Assembly (NCBI GenBank): GCA_017577345.1
Contig: PITX01000024.1
Span: forward strand, 1 to 10,881
Source: Clostridiales bacterium
GTDB lineage: Bacteria; Bacillota; Clostridia; Oscillospirales; Oscillospiraceae
DNA length: 10,881 nt
Reading direction: 5' to 3'
Made by a program: the position numbers and the translations under genes
The notes under the pieces: generated by a model
Database searches by the model: none
What the model saw: only the letters and a program-made list of their open reading frames with translations
Told to the model about the DNA's origin: nothing
Shown here: piece by piece, positions 1 through 7,500 of the stretch
Layout: every line of letters begins with the position of its first letter
Position numbering within the stretch: position 1 is the stretch's first letter

Positions 1-130
1 GGCGGAAACAGCGAGCAAAAAGGAGTGGCAGCGGTCGAAAAAATCGAGGGCGGAATACGCACGAAGATTTTTTCGGGTACCGCAACAAAGGCAACTCGCG
101 TCCGTCGGCGTACATAGGCTCAAAGAATAA

Positions 131-165
131 CCGATGGGCAATCCAGCAAAGCGATTGCCCATCGG
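131..165. repeat. Perfect 13-bp inverted repeat (hairpin)
   Basis: The left arm CCGATGGGCAATC (131-143) is the exact reverse complement of the right arm (153-165), with a 9-base loop. Read on the minus strand, the stem is followed by TTATTCTTTG, a loosely T-rich stretch, so it could stop transcripts arriving from spoIIP about 380 bases upstream. On the plus strand no T-tract follows. It begins one base after a plus-frame TAA at 128-130, so it might instead mark the end of a gene that started outside the window. Its role is undecided. Confidence 0.55.
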
Positions 166-190
166 AGAGGAAGCGCAACGGAATGATTGA

Positions 191-212
191 GCTTTGCCGC
201 TTGCGGCGAAGC
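191..212. repeat. 10-bp hairpin, TT loop
   Basis: GCTTTGCCGC (191-200) pairs with GCGGCGAAGC (203-212) with one G-T wobble and a two-base spacer. A second small hairpin, CTTGC-GGAA-GCAAG with a GNRA-type loop, lies at 261-274. Neither has a T-tract. They belong to the hairpin mosaic between the window start and spoIIP. Confidence 0.45.
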
Positions 213-353
213 GAAGAATATGCAGTTTGCGCTGACGAAGTTGCGCAGTAAGTCAAAATCCTTGCGGAAGCAAGCATTGTTCCGGTTGAAAAGTTCGGAA
301 TACTCTGAATTTTGAAAAATGCAAAATCTATGCATCACGCCAAAAAAGCTTTA

Positions 354-389
354 CTGATTTTGACGGTTACGGACTTTTTTGACAGTCTG
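354..389 (+). repeat. 36-bp dispersed repeat, copy 1
   Basis: Positions 354-389 match positions 10757-10792 exactly in reverse complement over 36 bases. The element contains a run of six T (375-380) inside GGACTTTTTTGACAGTC. The match ends sharply, with position 353 mismatching at one end and 390 at the other. It directly precedes a GGCGGC-TTT-GCCGCC hairpin (391-405) and the longer repeat at 406-514. Confidence 0.85.
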
Positions 390-405
390 TGGCGGCTTTG
401 CCGCC

Positions 406-514
406 TTACGGATATGGCGTACCCCTTGCGGGTATGCGGGTGCAATCTGTCCCTATCAGATTTCGGATGTTTTCATTGGCGGGCGACCAACGGTCGCCTC
501 TACGCACAATTTCG
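406..514 (+). repeat. 109-bp dispersed repeat, copy 1
   Basis: This segment matches the reverse complement of 8368-8475 with about six substitutions and one single-base indel (about 94% identity by eye). It contains two internal hairpins: GTACCC/GGGTAT around CTTGC (419-435 region), and GGCGACC-AAC-GGTCGCC (482-498). In the second hairpin the other copy differs in the loop (AAT) but keeps the stem. The last copy base lies about 35 bases from the spoIIP stop codon. It has no coding character; short spurious reading frames run through it. Confidence 0.85.
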
Positions 515-548
515 ATAGACAAATGACAAATTCGGCAGCAGGGGCGTA

Positions 549-1484
549 TTACGGGATGAGTATTTCCGTGAGACGGTCTGCGAAATACTCCGCGCTGCAG
601 ATCGCCTGCCGGAGCGTATTGCCTGCAGCACCGACCTCCAGTAATATGGAATTCGGCGTCAGATGCTCATTGTATCGCTCTGACCGAAGTGACATCTGCC
701 GAAATACGCCGGGCGCACATTTTTCACAGTGCGCCTGTATCTTCAGTGCCATGGACAGATTGCTTTGCCAGTCGGGATGCTCCAGTCCCGCAATATTCGT
801 CCCCATGACCAGCATGAGCTGCGCAGCATCTTCGCCGTTCAGGCGGCAAGGTACCGCCATCTCACTGCCGTCGTCCAGCGTCACCGCGTCCCGATGCACA
901 TCGATCACCATCTGAATGGACGGGTATTCCTCCAGATATCCCGCGATCACCGCCGCTGTCCGTTCATAGGCATCGTAATAGCCCGGCTCGTCATTGAGCG
1001 TCGTATCGTGAACGGTCGAGATCCCGTTTTTATTCAGGCGGTCCGTCAGTGCCTGTCCGACCCGCACTACATTATAATTGATATCCGTCGTCCGGTAGCT
1101 GCCGGAATAGTCATCCCCGTCCGCGACCGTATACGCCTCGGTCGCATGGGTATGTACGATCAGAATCAGCGGTCCGTCCTCCGAACAGTCAAATTGCACG
1201 GGGGCGGTGATCAGCGCACCTGCGTCAAATGCCGCTCCTGCAGAGTTATGGATGTCCACCAGCGCGGCATCCTCCGCCGTAAAGGTCGCCGCATGGGACG
1301 GCGCTGAATAATACATGGTGGGAAAAGCCTCCTCTGCCCGCATGGCAGGAGGCGGCTCGGACGGGATCTCCGGCGTCAGTGACTTCAGATCGACCGCCGA
1401 AACCATCCGCAGTGCGACCGCGGTCAGCAGAACACCGAAACAGACCCACCGCAATCCGAGCTGAAATCGCTCCTTTGTAAACAT
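549..1484 (-). CDS. Stage II sporulation protein P (SpoIIP)
   Basis: SpoIIP is a membrane-anchored cell wall amidase and endopeptidase. With SpoIID and SpoIIM it degrades septal peptidoglycan so that the mother cell can engulf the forespore (family knowledge). The 311-residue product has a short basic N-terminus and one membrane helix at about residues 12-30. A linker follows, then the amidase_3-like SpoIIP domain from about residue 100. Likely zinc and catalytic residues are visible: H111 and E116 in HTHATEAYT, H197 in DVHRDA and E283 in ILLEVGAAGNT. It is shorter than the roughly 400-residue B. subtilis protein, mainly N-terminal to the catalytic domain. The ATG at 1484 is preceded by AGGGGAG with an 8-base spacer, which supports this start. 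It is transcribed divergently from the GlmU gene. No intrinsic terminator directly follows the stop; the nearest candidate hairpin is at 131-165. Confidence 0.95.
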   Translation of the reverse strand: MFTKERFQLGLRWVCFGVLLTAVALRMVSAVDLKSLTPEIPSEPPPAMRAEEAFPTMYYSAPSHAATFTAEDAALVDIHNSAGAAFDAGALITAPVQFDCSEDGPLILIVHTHATEAYTVADGDDYSGSYRTTDINYNVVRVGQALTDRLNKNGISTVHDTTLNDEPGYYDAYERTAAVIAGYLEEYPSIQMVIDVHRDAVTLDDGSEMAVPCRLNGEDAAQLMLVMGTNIAGLEHPDWQSNLSMALKIQAHCEKCAPGVFRQMSLRSERYNEHLTPNSILLEVGAAGNTLRQAICSAEYFADRLTEILIP

Positions 1485-1494
1485 GAGATCATCT

Positions 1495-1553
1495 CCCCTA
1501 ACAGAATATGCTGCTGCATCGGGAAATATGTCTGCTGCAACGGAAAAAATATG
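1495..1553 (-). promoter_or_regulatory. Candidate sigma-E-like promoter of spoIIP
   Basis: On the minus strand CATATT occurs three times upstream of spoIIP (1553-1548, 1530-1525, 1510-1505). The last two sit in a direct repeat, TGCAGCAG(A)CATATT, with a 20-base period. CATATT-N14-CATATTCT (1530 to 1503) resembles the mother-cell sigma-E pattern as known in Bacillus (-35 KMATATT, 13-15 bases, -10 CATACAHT). It would give a leader of only about 12 bases that starts inside or just before the ribosome binding site. The upstream pair (CATATT-N17-CATATTT) gives a normal leader but a long spacer. spoIIP is a sigma-E gene in B. subtilis, so the idea fits, but the exact promoter is uncertain. Confidence 0.35.
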
Positions 1554-1637
1554 TTCACTTCGCCGTTTTGCCGCATTTTGCCGAAAAAAGGAGCAAAAAG
1601 CACAGCGGAATTTGTAGCCTTTCTTTTCGAAAAGCGG

Positions 1638-1665
1638 TGGACAAAAGCAAAAGCTATGCTATAAT
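1638..1665 (+). promoter_or_regulatory. Sigma-A-type promoter of the glmU-prs-pth block
   Basis: TGGACA (1638-1643) and TATAAT (1660-1665) are separated by 16 bases. TGC just before the -10 box (1657-1659) makes it an extended -10 promoter. The start of transcription should fall near 1672, about 40 bases upstream of the GlmU-like gene. It is the only strong vegetative promoter I see ahead of this block, so it probably drives glmU, prs and pth, and possibly mfd. Confidence 0.75.
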
Positions 1666-1712
1666 AGTATCAGAGAAAATATGCATATTACGCGAGAAAG
1701 GTCGTGCCTGAC

Positions 1713-2879
1713 ATGCTTGGACTGTCCGCTGTCATTTTCATCCCGGACGATACCGCGAAAACCGGTTATCCGCAGCCGCTGATGCTTCAGAGCGTTCTGG
1801 GAGCACCGCTTCTGCGCTGGCTGACCGAGACGATGTTTGAAGATGGCGTTGAGCGCTTCTTCCTGGTCTGCCACGACCGCTATGTGCAACAGGCGCGTGC
1901 CTGTCTTCCGGCAGAGGCGGAGGTCATGACCACGATGGACAGCAATCCGGCCGATTTGCTGCATGTTTTTCTCTCCACAGCGGACGATGACGAGCACGAC
2001 ATTACCATCATTGCAGGTCCTGCCGCCTATGTGCCCGCCGTTGCACGGCGCTCCGGTGCACCGCTCGGCTCCTGCGTGTGCAGGGCAAATCGGGAGCAGC
2101 TGATGGATGCGCTGGACGAGCAATTCTCGTTTTCCCGTTTCTTGAAGGAAAATTGCACGGTTATGAGCGATTATGACGGATTTTATGCCGTTGACTCTCC
2201 GGCAAGTGCCTTGGAATTTGCTTCCGTCCTGCGCCGCGATCGGATGCTCCGTCTGATGAAGCAGGGCGTGGAGATATTTGATGCGGATCACTGCCATATC
2301 GAGCCGTCCGTGCGCATTGAGCGCGGTGCGAAGCTCCTGCCGGGAGCGATTTTGCGCGGAAATACCATTATTCGCTCAGAAGCGATCATCGGACCGTGGA
2401 GCGTGATCGAGGATTCCGAGATCGGCGAACGCACTGCGGTCAATGCCTCGCAGGTCTACGGCTCTAAGGTCGCCGCAGACGCCATGATTGGCCCCTACGC
2501 GCACATCCGTCCCGACTCGGAGATCGGACGCAGCACGAAGATCGGCAATTTTGTTGAGGTCAAAAATGCGAAGATCGGTGATCACACCTGGGCATCGCAC
2601 CTGTCCTATCTCGGCGATGCGCTGATCGGAAACGACTGCAATCTCGGCTGCGGCACGGCAACGGTCAACTTTGACCGGGTGCAGAAGCATCAGACCACCG
2701 TGGAGAACAGCGCCTTTATCGGCTGTCACACCGCTCTGGTTGCACCGGTCACGGTCGGTGAGGGAGCATATATCGCCGCCGGCAGCGTGATCACGGAGGA
2801 TGTCCCCGCCAACGCCCTCGGCATCGCCCGCAGCCGTCAGTCCAACAAGCGCGACTGGTCGGCGAAGCATAAGAAATAG
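1713..2879 (+). CDS. GlmU-like protein: acetyltransferase intact, uridylyltransferase domain degenerate
   Basis: Normal GlmU (about 456 residues) acetylates glucosamine-1-phosphate with its C-terminal left-handed beta-helix and attaches UMP with its N-terminal domain, giving UDP-GlcNAc for the cell wall. This protein has 388 residues. The C-terminal half (about 195-388) has hexapeptide repeats and all the acetyltransferase residues I could align to E. coli: R266, K284, H296, Y299, N310, N319 and K325 (E. coli R333, K351, H363, Y366, N377, N386, K392). The N-terminal half is about 70 residues short. Where GlmU has the LAAGxGTRM signature and a PK pair, it reads AVIFIPDDTAKTGYPQPL, so the nucleotide-binding loop and catalytic Arg and Lys are gone. 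The uridylyltransferase is therefore probably inactive (inference). An in-frame GTG at 1704 lies only 2 bases from the GAGAAAGG ribosome binding site. The ATG at 1713, 11 bases away, is preferred, although the longer form (391 residues) remains possible. It is first in the block, 65 bases before prs. Confidence 0.88.
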   Translation: MLGLSAVIFIPDDTAKTGYPQPLMLQSVLGAPLLRWLTETMFEDGVERFFLVCHDRYVQQARACLPAEAEVMTTMDSNPADLLHVFLSTADDDEHDITIIAGPAAYVPAVARRSGAPLGSCVCRANREQLMDALDEQFSFSRFLKENCTVMSDYDGFYAVDSPASALEFASVLRRDRMLRLMKQGVEIFDADHCHIEPSVRIERGAKLLPGAILRGNTIIRSEAIIGPWSVIEDSEIGERTAVNASQVYGSKVAADAMIGPYAHIRPDSEIGRSTKIGNFVEVKNAKIGDHTWASHLSYLGDALIGNDCNLGCGTATVNFDRVQKHQTTVENSAFIGCHTALVAPVTVGEGAYIAAGSVITEDVPANALGIARSRQSNKRDWSAKHKK

Positions 2880-2882
2880 TAC

Positions 2883-2907
2883 TGTTAGCCTTCGGGCTTT
2901 GGTAACA
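2883..2907 (+). other. Small hairpin in the glmU-prs gap
   Basis: TGTTA-GCC-TTCG-GGC-(TTTGG)-TAACA can fold with a TTCG tetraloop and an outer 5-bp stem across an asymmetric bulge. A second palindrome, GAGCTC-TTT-GAGCTC, lies at 2910-2924. Neither is followed by a T-tract, so they are unlikely to be full terminators. They may modulate mRNA stability or the relative expression of glmU and prs. The short gap then holds AGAGAGG (2932-2938), the prs ribosome binding site. Confidence 0.35.
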
Positions 2908-2944
2908 CAGAGCTCTTTGAGCTCGGAAATCAGAGAGGTAACCA

Positions 2945-3910
2945 ATGATTGCTCACGGAAAAGAAATCAAGGTCTTTACCGCCAACTCCAACATTCCGTT
3001 TGCCCGTGGTATCTGCGCGGAGCTGGGTCTGGATCTCGGCGACAGCACCGTGGAATATTTTGCTGACGGTGAAGTGAACGTCTCCATCAACGAGACCGTT
3101 CGCGGCTGCGATGTGTTTGTCATCCAGTCCACCTGCTATCCCGTCAACAATAACCTCATGGAGCTTCTGATCATGATCGATGCATTCCGCCGTGCCTCCG
3201 CCGGCAGAATTACCGCCGTCATCCCCTACTTCGGCTATGCGCGGCAGGATCGCAAGGCAAAGGGCCGTGACCCGATCTCCGCGAAGCTGGTGGCAAACCT
3301 GATCACCAAGGCAGGTGCTGACCGCGTGCTGACCATGGACCTCCATGCCGCACAGATCCAGGGCTTCTTCGACATCCCCGTGGACCATCTGGTCGGCAAT
3401 CCCCTCTTTACCCGCTACTATCTTTCCAAATTCGACGAGACCGTCTATAATCACGACGAGTTCTGCGTCGTATCGCCCGACATCGGCTCGGTCGCACGGT
3501 CGCGTGCATTCGCCGCCAAGCTCCATATGGGACTTGCGATCGTCGATAAGCGCCGTCAGCGCGCCAACATGTGCGAGGTCATGAATGTCATCGGCGATGT
3601 CGCCGGCAAGACCTGCATCCTCTTTGACGACATCGTGGATACTGCCGGTTCTCTGTGCAACGCCGCCGCCGCGATCAAGGAGATCGGCGGTGCCAAGGCG
3701 GTCTACGCCTGCGCAAGCCACGGCGTTCTCTCCGGCGATGCCGCTCAAAAGGTCGAGGACAGCTACATTGAAGAGCTGATGCTCCTGAACACCATCCCGA
3801 TGCCCGCCGACTACACCGGCAGAAAGATCCGTCAGCTGGATGCTTCGCCGATGTTCGCCAAGGCGATCACGCGCATCTACAACGAGACCTCGATCTCCAG
3901 CCTGTTCTGA
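2945..3910 (+). CDS. prs: Ribose-phosphate pyrophosphokinase (PRPP synthetase)
   Basis: This cytosolic enzyme transfers pyrophosphate from ATP to ribose-5-phosphate. The PRPP product feeds purine, pyrimidine, NAD, histidine and tryptophan synthesis. The 321-residue length is typical of class I bacterial enzymes. Visible motifs, in order: the N-terminal ADGEVNVSINE segment (40-50), the ATP-binding YFGYARQDRK (95-104), the metal and catalytic MDLHAAQIQGFF with H134, VSPDIGSVARSRA (176-189), the flexible-loop residues K202-R204, and the PRPP-binding loop FDDIVDTAGS (227-236). The usual GG after VSPD is GS here, and the usual DDMIDTAG is DDIVDTAG; both are conservative changes. The ATG at 2945 has AGAGAGG 6 bases upstream. 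The TGA overlaps the pth ATG by one base, so the two genes are probably translationally coupled. Confidence 0.98.
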   Translation: MIAHGKEIKVFTANSNIPFARGICAELGLDLGDSTVEYFADGEVNVSINETVRGCDVFVIQSTCYPVNNNLMELLIMIDAFRRASAGRITAVIPYFGYARQDRKAKGRDPISAKLVANLITKAGADRVLTMDLHAAQIQGFFDIPVDHLVGNPLFTRYYLSKFDETVYNHDEFCVVSPDIGSVARSRAFAAKLHMGLAIVDKRRQRANMCEVMNVIGDVAGKTCILFDDIVDTAGSLCNAAAAIKEIGGAKAVYACASHGVLSGDAAQKVEDSYIEELMLLNTIPMPADYTGRKIRQLDASPMFAKAITRIYNETSISSLF

Positions 3911-4506
3911 TGCTGTTTCGGAAGCCTGCCTGCGACTGGCTGATCGCAGGCCTCGGAAATCCCGGCGACAACTACGGCAAGACCCGTCACAATGTCGGGT
4001 TTCGGGCAGTGGATGCGCTGGCGAAGAAGCTGAATGTGAAAATCGACCGTGCGAAATTCCGCGGTCTGTATACGCAGGCGACTTACCGCGGGCAAAAGCT
4101 GATTTTGCTCAAGCCGCAGACCTTTATGAATCTCTCCGGTCTGTCCGTGATGGACGCGGCGCACTATTTTAAGCTGCCGCCGGAGCGGATCATCCTTCTG
4201 TTTGACGATATTTCGCTGGAGGTCGGACGACTGCGTGTACGCGCAGATGGCTCTGCCGGCGGTCATAATGGCATCAAATCCGTCATCGGTGCGCTGAACA
4301 GTCAGAGCTTCCCGCGCGTCAAGGTCGGTGTCGGTGCCAAGCCGCATCCCGACTATGATCTTGCCGAATGGGTACTGTCGAACTTCACAAAGGCAGAGGA
4401 AGCCCTGCTGCAGCCCGTCATTGAGGATGCTGCAGAGGCGGCACTGACGGTGGTGGAGGCAGGTGTGCCTGCCGCCGCGGCGAAATTCAACGGCAGACAG
4501 CCGTAA
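3910..4506 (+). CDS. pth: Peptidyl-tRNA hydrolase
   Basis: Pth cleaves the ester bond of peptidyl-tRNAs that drop off the ribosome, recycling the tRNA; it is normally essential in bacteria. The 198-residue length fits the family. The catalytic and substrate-binding set is complete: N17 in GLGNPG, H27 in TRHNVGF, N74 in FMNLSG, D99 in FDDIS and N120 in GGHNG (E. coli N10, H20, N68, D93, N114). About nine residues (MLFRKPACD) precede the first beta strand, slightly more than usual. No good ribosome binding site lies upstream, and the ATG overlaps the prs stop (TGATG), so translation likely depends on ribosomes finishing prs. In B. subtilis the same gene (spoVC) sits between ctc and fin, both absent here. 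Confidence 0.97.
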   Translation: MLFRKPACDWLIAGLGNPGDNYGKTRHNVGFRAVDALAKKLNVKIDRAKFRGLYTQATYRGQKLILLKPQTFMNLSGLSVMDAAHYFKLPPERIILLFDDISLEVGRLRVRADGSAGGHNGIKSVIGALNSQSFPRVKVGVGAKPHPDYDLAEWVLSNFTKAEEALLQPVIEDAAEAALTVVEAGVPAAAAKFNGRQP

Positions 4507-4518
4507 CTATTTGTCGAA

Positions 4519-4562
4519 TAAAATGACATTTTAACGGAAATCGGGGCTTTCTCCGATTTCCG
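4519..4562 (+). other. Two adjacent palindromes in the pth-mfd gap
   Basis: TAAAATGACATTTTA (4519-4533) is a perfect 7-bp palindrome around one base. It is followed at once by a hairpin with perfect 10-bp arms CGGAAATCGG (4535-4544) and CCGATTTCCG (4553-4562) and an 8-base loop. No T-tract follows the second stem, so it is not a classical intrinsic terminator. It ends 21 bases before the mfd ribosome binding site (GGAGGA, 4584-4589). It could be partial attenuation, an RNA-processing site, or an operator. The word AAAATGACATT recurs in the gap before the VanW gene (about 8553-8563). Confidence 0.5.
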
Positions 4563-4592
4563 CATTCGTGCGTTGTAATAATTGGAGGACCT

Positions 4593-7500
4593 ATGGAACA
4601 GCTTCTGACTCTCCTGCGCGGTCTGCCGGACTACCGGCGACTGGTGCAGTGCGCAGAAAAAAACAAAGTGGCAGGCATATCCGGCGTAGCGCAGATCAAC
4701 CGCTCCCACCTGATCGCGTCGATGCTCCATGACACCGGTCGTCCTGCCGTCATCGTCTGCCAGGATGAACTCGCAGTGCGCCGTACGCAGGCGGAGCTGG
4801 CTGCCTTTCTCGGTCGGGAAGCCGCCGTTCTGCCCTCACGCGATCTGACCTTTTACAGTGCATCTGCCATTTCGCGCGGCTGGGAGCATCAGAGAATGCG
4901 CCTTCTGTATGAGCTGGCACGCGGCGAAACCCGTCTGCTGCTGACGACCTGGGAGGCACTGGCGGTACGCACGATGCCGAGATCCTGCCTGTTTTCGTCC
5001 GCACTGGAGCTGCATCTGGGCGCACAGATCTCCATGGATGCCATCTGCGAACGGCTCGTGCAGGCAGGCTATGCCCGCGGAACGCTCGTTGAGGGCGTCG
5101 GACAGTTCTCCGTGCGCGGCGGTATTCTGGACATATTCTCTCCTGCCTGTGATTCTCCCGTCCGCATCGAATTTTTCGGCGACGAGGTCGATGCCATGGG
5201 CTATTTTGACACCGTGACCCAGCGGCGCACCGAAAATCTGGAAAAATTCGTCATTCTTCCCGTCGCGGAGACCCTGCCGCGACTGCATCCGGAGGGCAGC
5301 GACGGTCTGTGCGCCGATCTGGACGCGCTGCAGGCGCGTCTGCGCCGCAGAAAAACGCCGAATGAGACGCTCCTGCGCACCCTTGCCGAGGATACCGAGG
5401 CGATCCGGAGCGGCGTGACCTTCTCCGCCGCAGACCGCTATATGGCGCTGATCTATCCCGAATTTGCCTGCGCCGCCGACTATATTCCCGCCGATGCCGC
5501 GGTCTTTTTCTGCGACCACGGCAACCTGCGCCGTGCCGCCAATCGCTATATTGAGGAGGAGGGCATGATGCTCGACAGCCTGCTGGAAAGCGGCATTCTC
5601 TGCGGCGAATTGTGTGAATTTTCCGCAGATTGGGAGAGCGTCTGCGCCCTGTGTGCAGGGCATCCGGCGGTTTTTCTGGACTCCTTCCTTGCCGCGAGCT
5701 ATCCGCAGAGCCTTGCTCCCGACGAGCTGTGCGACATCACCGCAAAACAGCTTCCGTCCTACGGCGGCAATCTGGAAGTGGCGATCTCCGATTTGGTGCA
5801 TTACCGAAAAAACGAATATTCCTCTCTCGTCCTCTGCGGCAACCGCAGACGCGGCGAAATTCTGGCGCAGCAGCTCATAGAAAAGGGACTGCCCGCCGTG
5901 CTTGCTTTCCCGCTGACTGCCCTGCCGAAGCCGGGCGAGATCATGCTGACCGACGGCGCTCTGCCGTTCGGCATGGAATACCCGGAGCTGAAGGCGGCGA
6001 TTCTCACCGAGGGTCAGCTCCTGACGCAAAACGCGCAGAAAACGCGCAAAAAGCGTCAAAAAGCGTCAAACCGTCAGAAGCTGGACTCCTTTGCCGACCT
6101 CTCGCCGGGTGATCTGATCGTCCACGAATACCACGGCATCGGACGTTATGTCTGCATGGAGCAGATGAAAATCGACGGCGCGATCAAGGACTATGTGAAA
6201 ATCGCCTATCAGGGTACGGATGTGCTCTATGTCCCCGCGACGCAGCTTGACCTGATCGGCAAATACATCGGCGGCGGTGAGGATACGCCGGTGAAGCTCA
6301 ACCGCCTCGGCGGCGACCAGTGGCAGAAGACCAAGGCGCGTGCAAAGGCCGCCGCAAAGGACCTTGCAGACGGGCTGATCAAGCTCTACGCCGAGCGCAA
6401 GCGTCTGCCGGGCTTTGCCTTTGCCGCCGATACCCCGTGGCAGGCGGAATTTGAGCAGAATTTTCCTTACGCAGAGACGGACGATCAGCTCCGCTCCATC
6501 GACGAGATCAAGGGCGATATGGAGTCGCCGCAGCCGATGGATCGTCTGCTGTGCGGTGATGTCGGCTTCGGTAAGACCGAGGTCGCACTGCGTGCGGCGA
6601 TGAAGGCGATTCTGGACGGCAAGCAGGTGGCGATCCTGGTGCCGACCACCGTCCTTGCCCAGCAGCACTACACCACCGCAGTCAACCGTTTCCGCGGTTT
6701 TCCGGTGCAGATCGGGATGCTCTCGCGCTTCTGCACCCCTGCACAGGTTCGCAAAAATCTTGCCGATCTGCGTGCAGGCTCGCTCGACCTCATCATCGGC
6801 ACACACAAGCTCCTGCAAAAGGACATTGAATTTAAGGACCTCGGTCTGCTGATCGTGGACGAGGAACAGCGCTTCGGCGTGACGCACAAGGAAAAATTAA
6901 AGGAACTATCGCGCGGTGTGGACGTCTTAACACTGTCGGCGACTCCGATCCCGCGGACGCTGAACATGGCGCTGACGGGTCTGCGTGACATGTCCACCAT
7001 CGAAGAGCCGCCGCATGACCGCTATCCGGTACAGACCTTTGTGCTGGAATATGCCGAGCCCGTGCTCATCGACGCGATGCGTCGGGAGCTGGAGCGCGGC
7101 GGTCAGGTCTACTATCTGCACAACCGCGTGGAATCCATCGCCCAGTGCGCCGCACGCATCAAAAAAGCCCTGCCCGATGCACAGATCGGCATCGCGCACG
7201 GCAAAATGAGCGAGGAGGAGCTGTCCGAGGTCATGCAGCGCATGGCGGATAACGACCTGCAGATCCTGGTCTGCACGACCATCATCGAAACCGGCATCGA
7301 CATCTCCAATGTCAACACCCTCATCATTGAGGATGCGGACAAGATGGGGCTGGCACAGCTGCACCAGATCCGCGGACGCGTCGGCAGAAGCAGCCGTCAT
7401 GCCTACGCCTATCTGACCTTCCGCCGCGGCAAGGTGCTGACGGAAATCGCCGAAAAACGCCTGAACGCCATCCGCGACTACGCCGAATTCGGCTCAGGCT

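Larger units (their letters stand above)
1..548. other. Gene-free repeat-rich intergenic region
   Basis: No supported gene is visible in these 548 bases. All three plus-strand frames are open from the window edge to at least position 117 (stops at 115-117, 128-130 and 248-250), so the tail of an upstream gene could be present. However, no frame has the GC-rich third positions of the real genes in the window, and none encodes a domain I recognise. The region is packed with short hairpins (131-165, 191-212, 261-274, 391-405, 482-498) and two longer repeats found again in inverted orientation elsewhere in the window (354-389 and 406-514). It lies downstream of spoIIP and reads as a mosaic of short repetitive elements. 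Confidence 0.6.

Noticed and set aside
120..338. 72-residue minus-strand frame
   Set aside because: It runs through the hairpin at 131-165 and the hairpin mosaic, with no domain or ribosome binding site support; it is most likely noncoding repeat sequence.
482..498. GGCGACC/GGTCGCC hairpin as the spoIIP terminator
   Set aside because: On the minus strand no T-tract follows, and the same hairpin is part of a dispersed repeat also found at 8368-8475.
312..915. Short plus-strand frames through the repeats and opposite spoIIP
   Set aside because: They begin in the dispersed repeats. The peptide TVTDFFDSL also appears at the start of the minus frame near 10786 only because the 36-bp repeat is present twice. 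The remainder is antisense to spoIIP.
1659..3748. Minus-strand frames opposite the GlmU-like gene and prs
   Set aside because: These are shadows of confidently identified plus-strand genes.
4576..4582. TAATAAT as a -10 box for mfd
   Set aside because: It abuts the ribosome binding site, so transcription would start within or after it, and no suitable -35 box lies upstream.
4836..6059. 407-residue minus-strand frame inside mfd
   Set aside because: It lies entirely opposite the UvrB-homology region of Mfd, with no domain and no ribosome binding site context.
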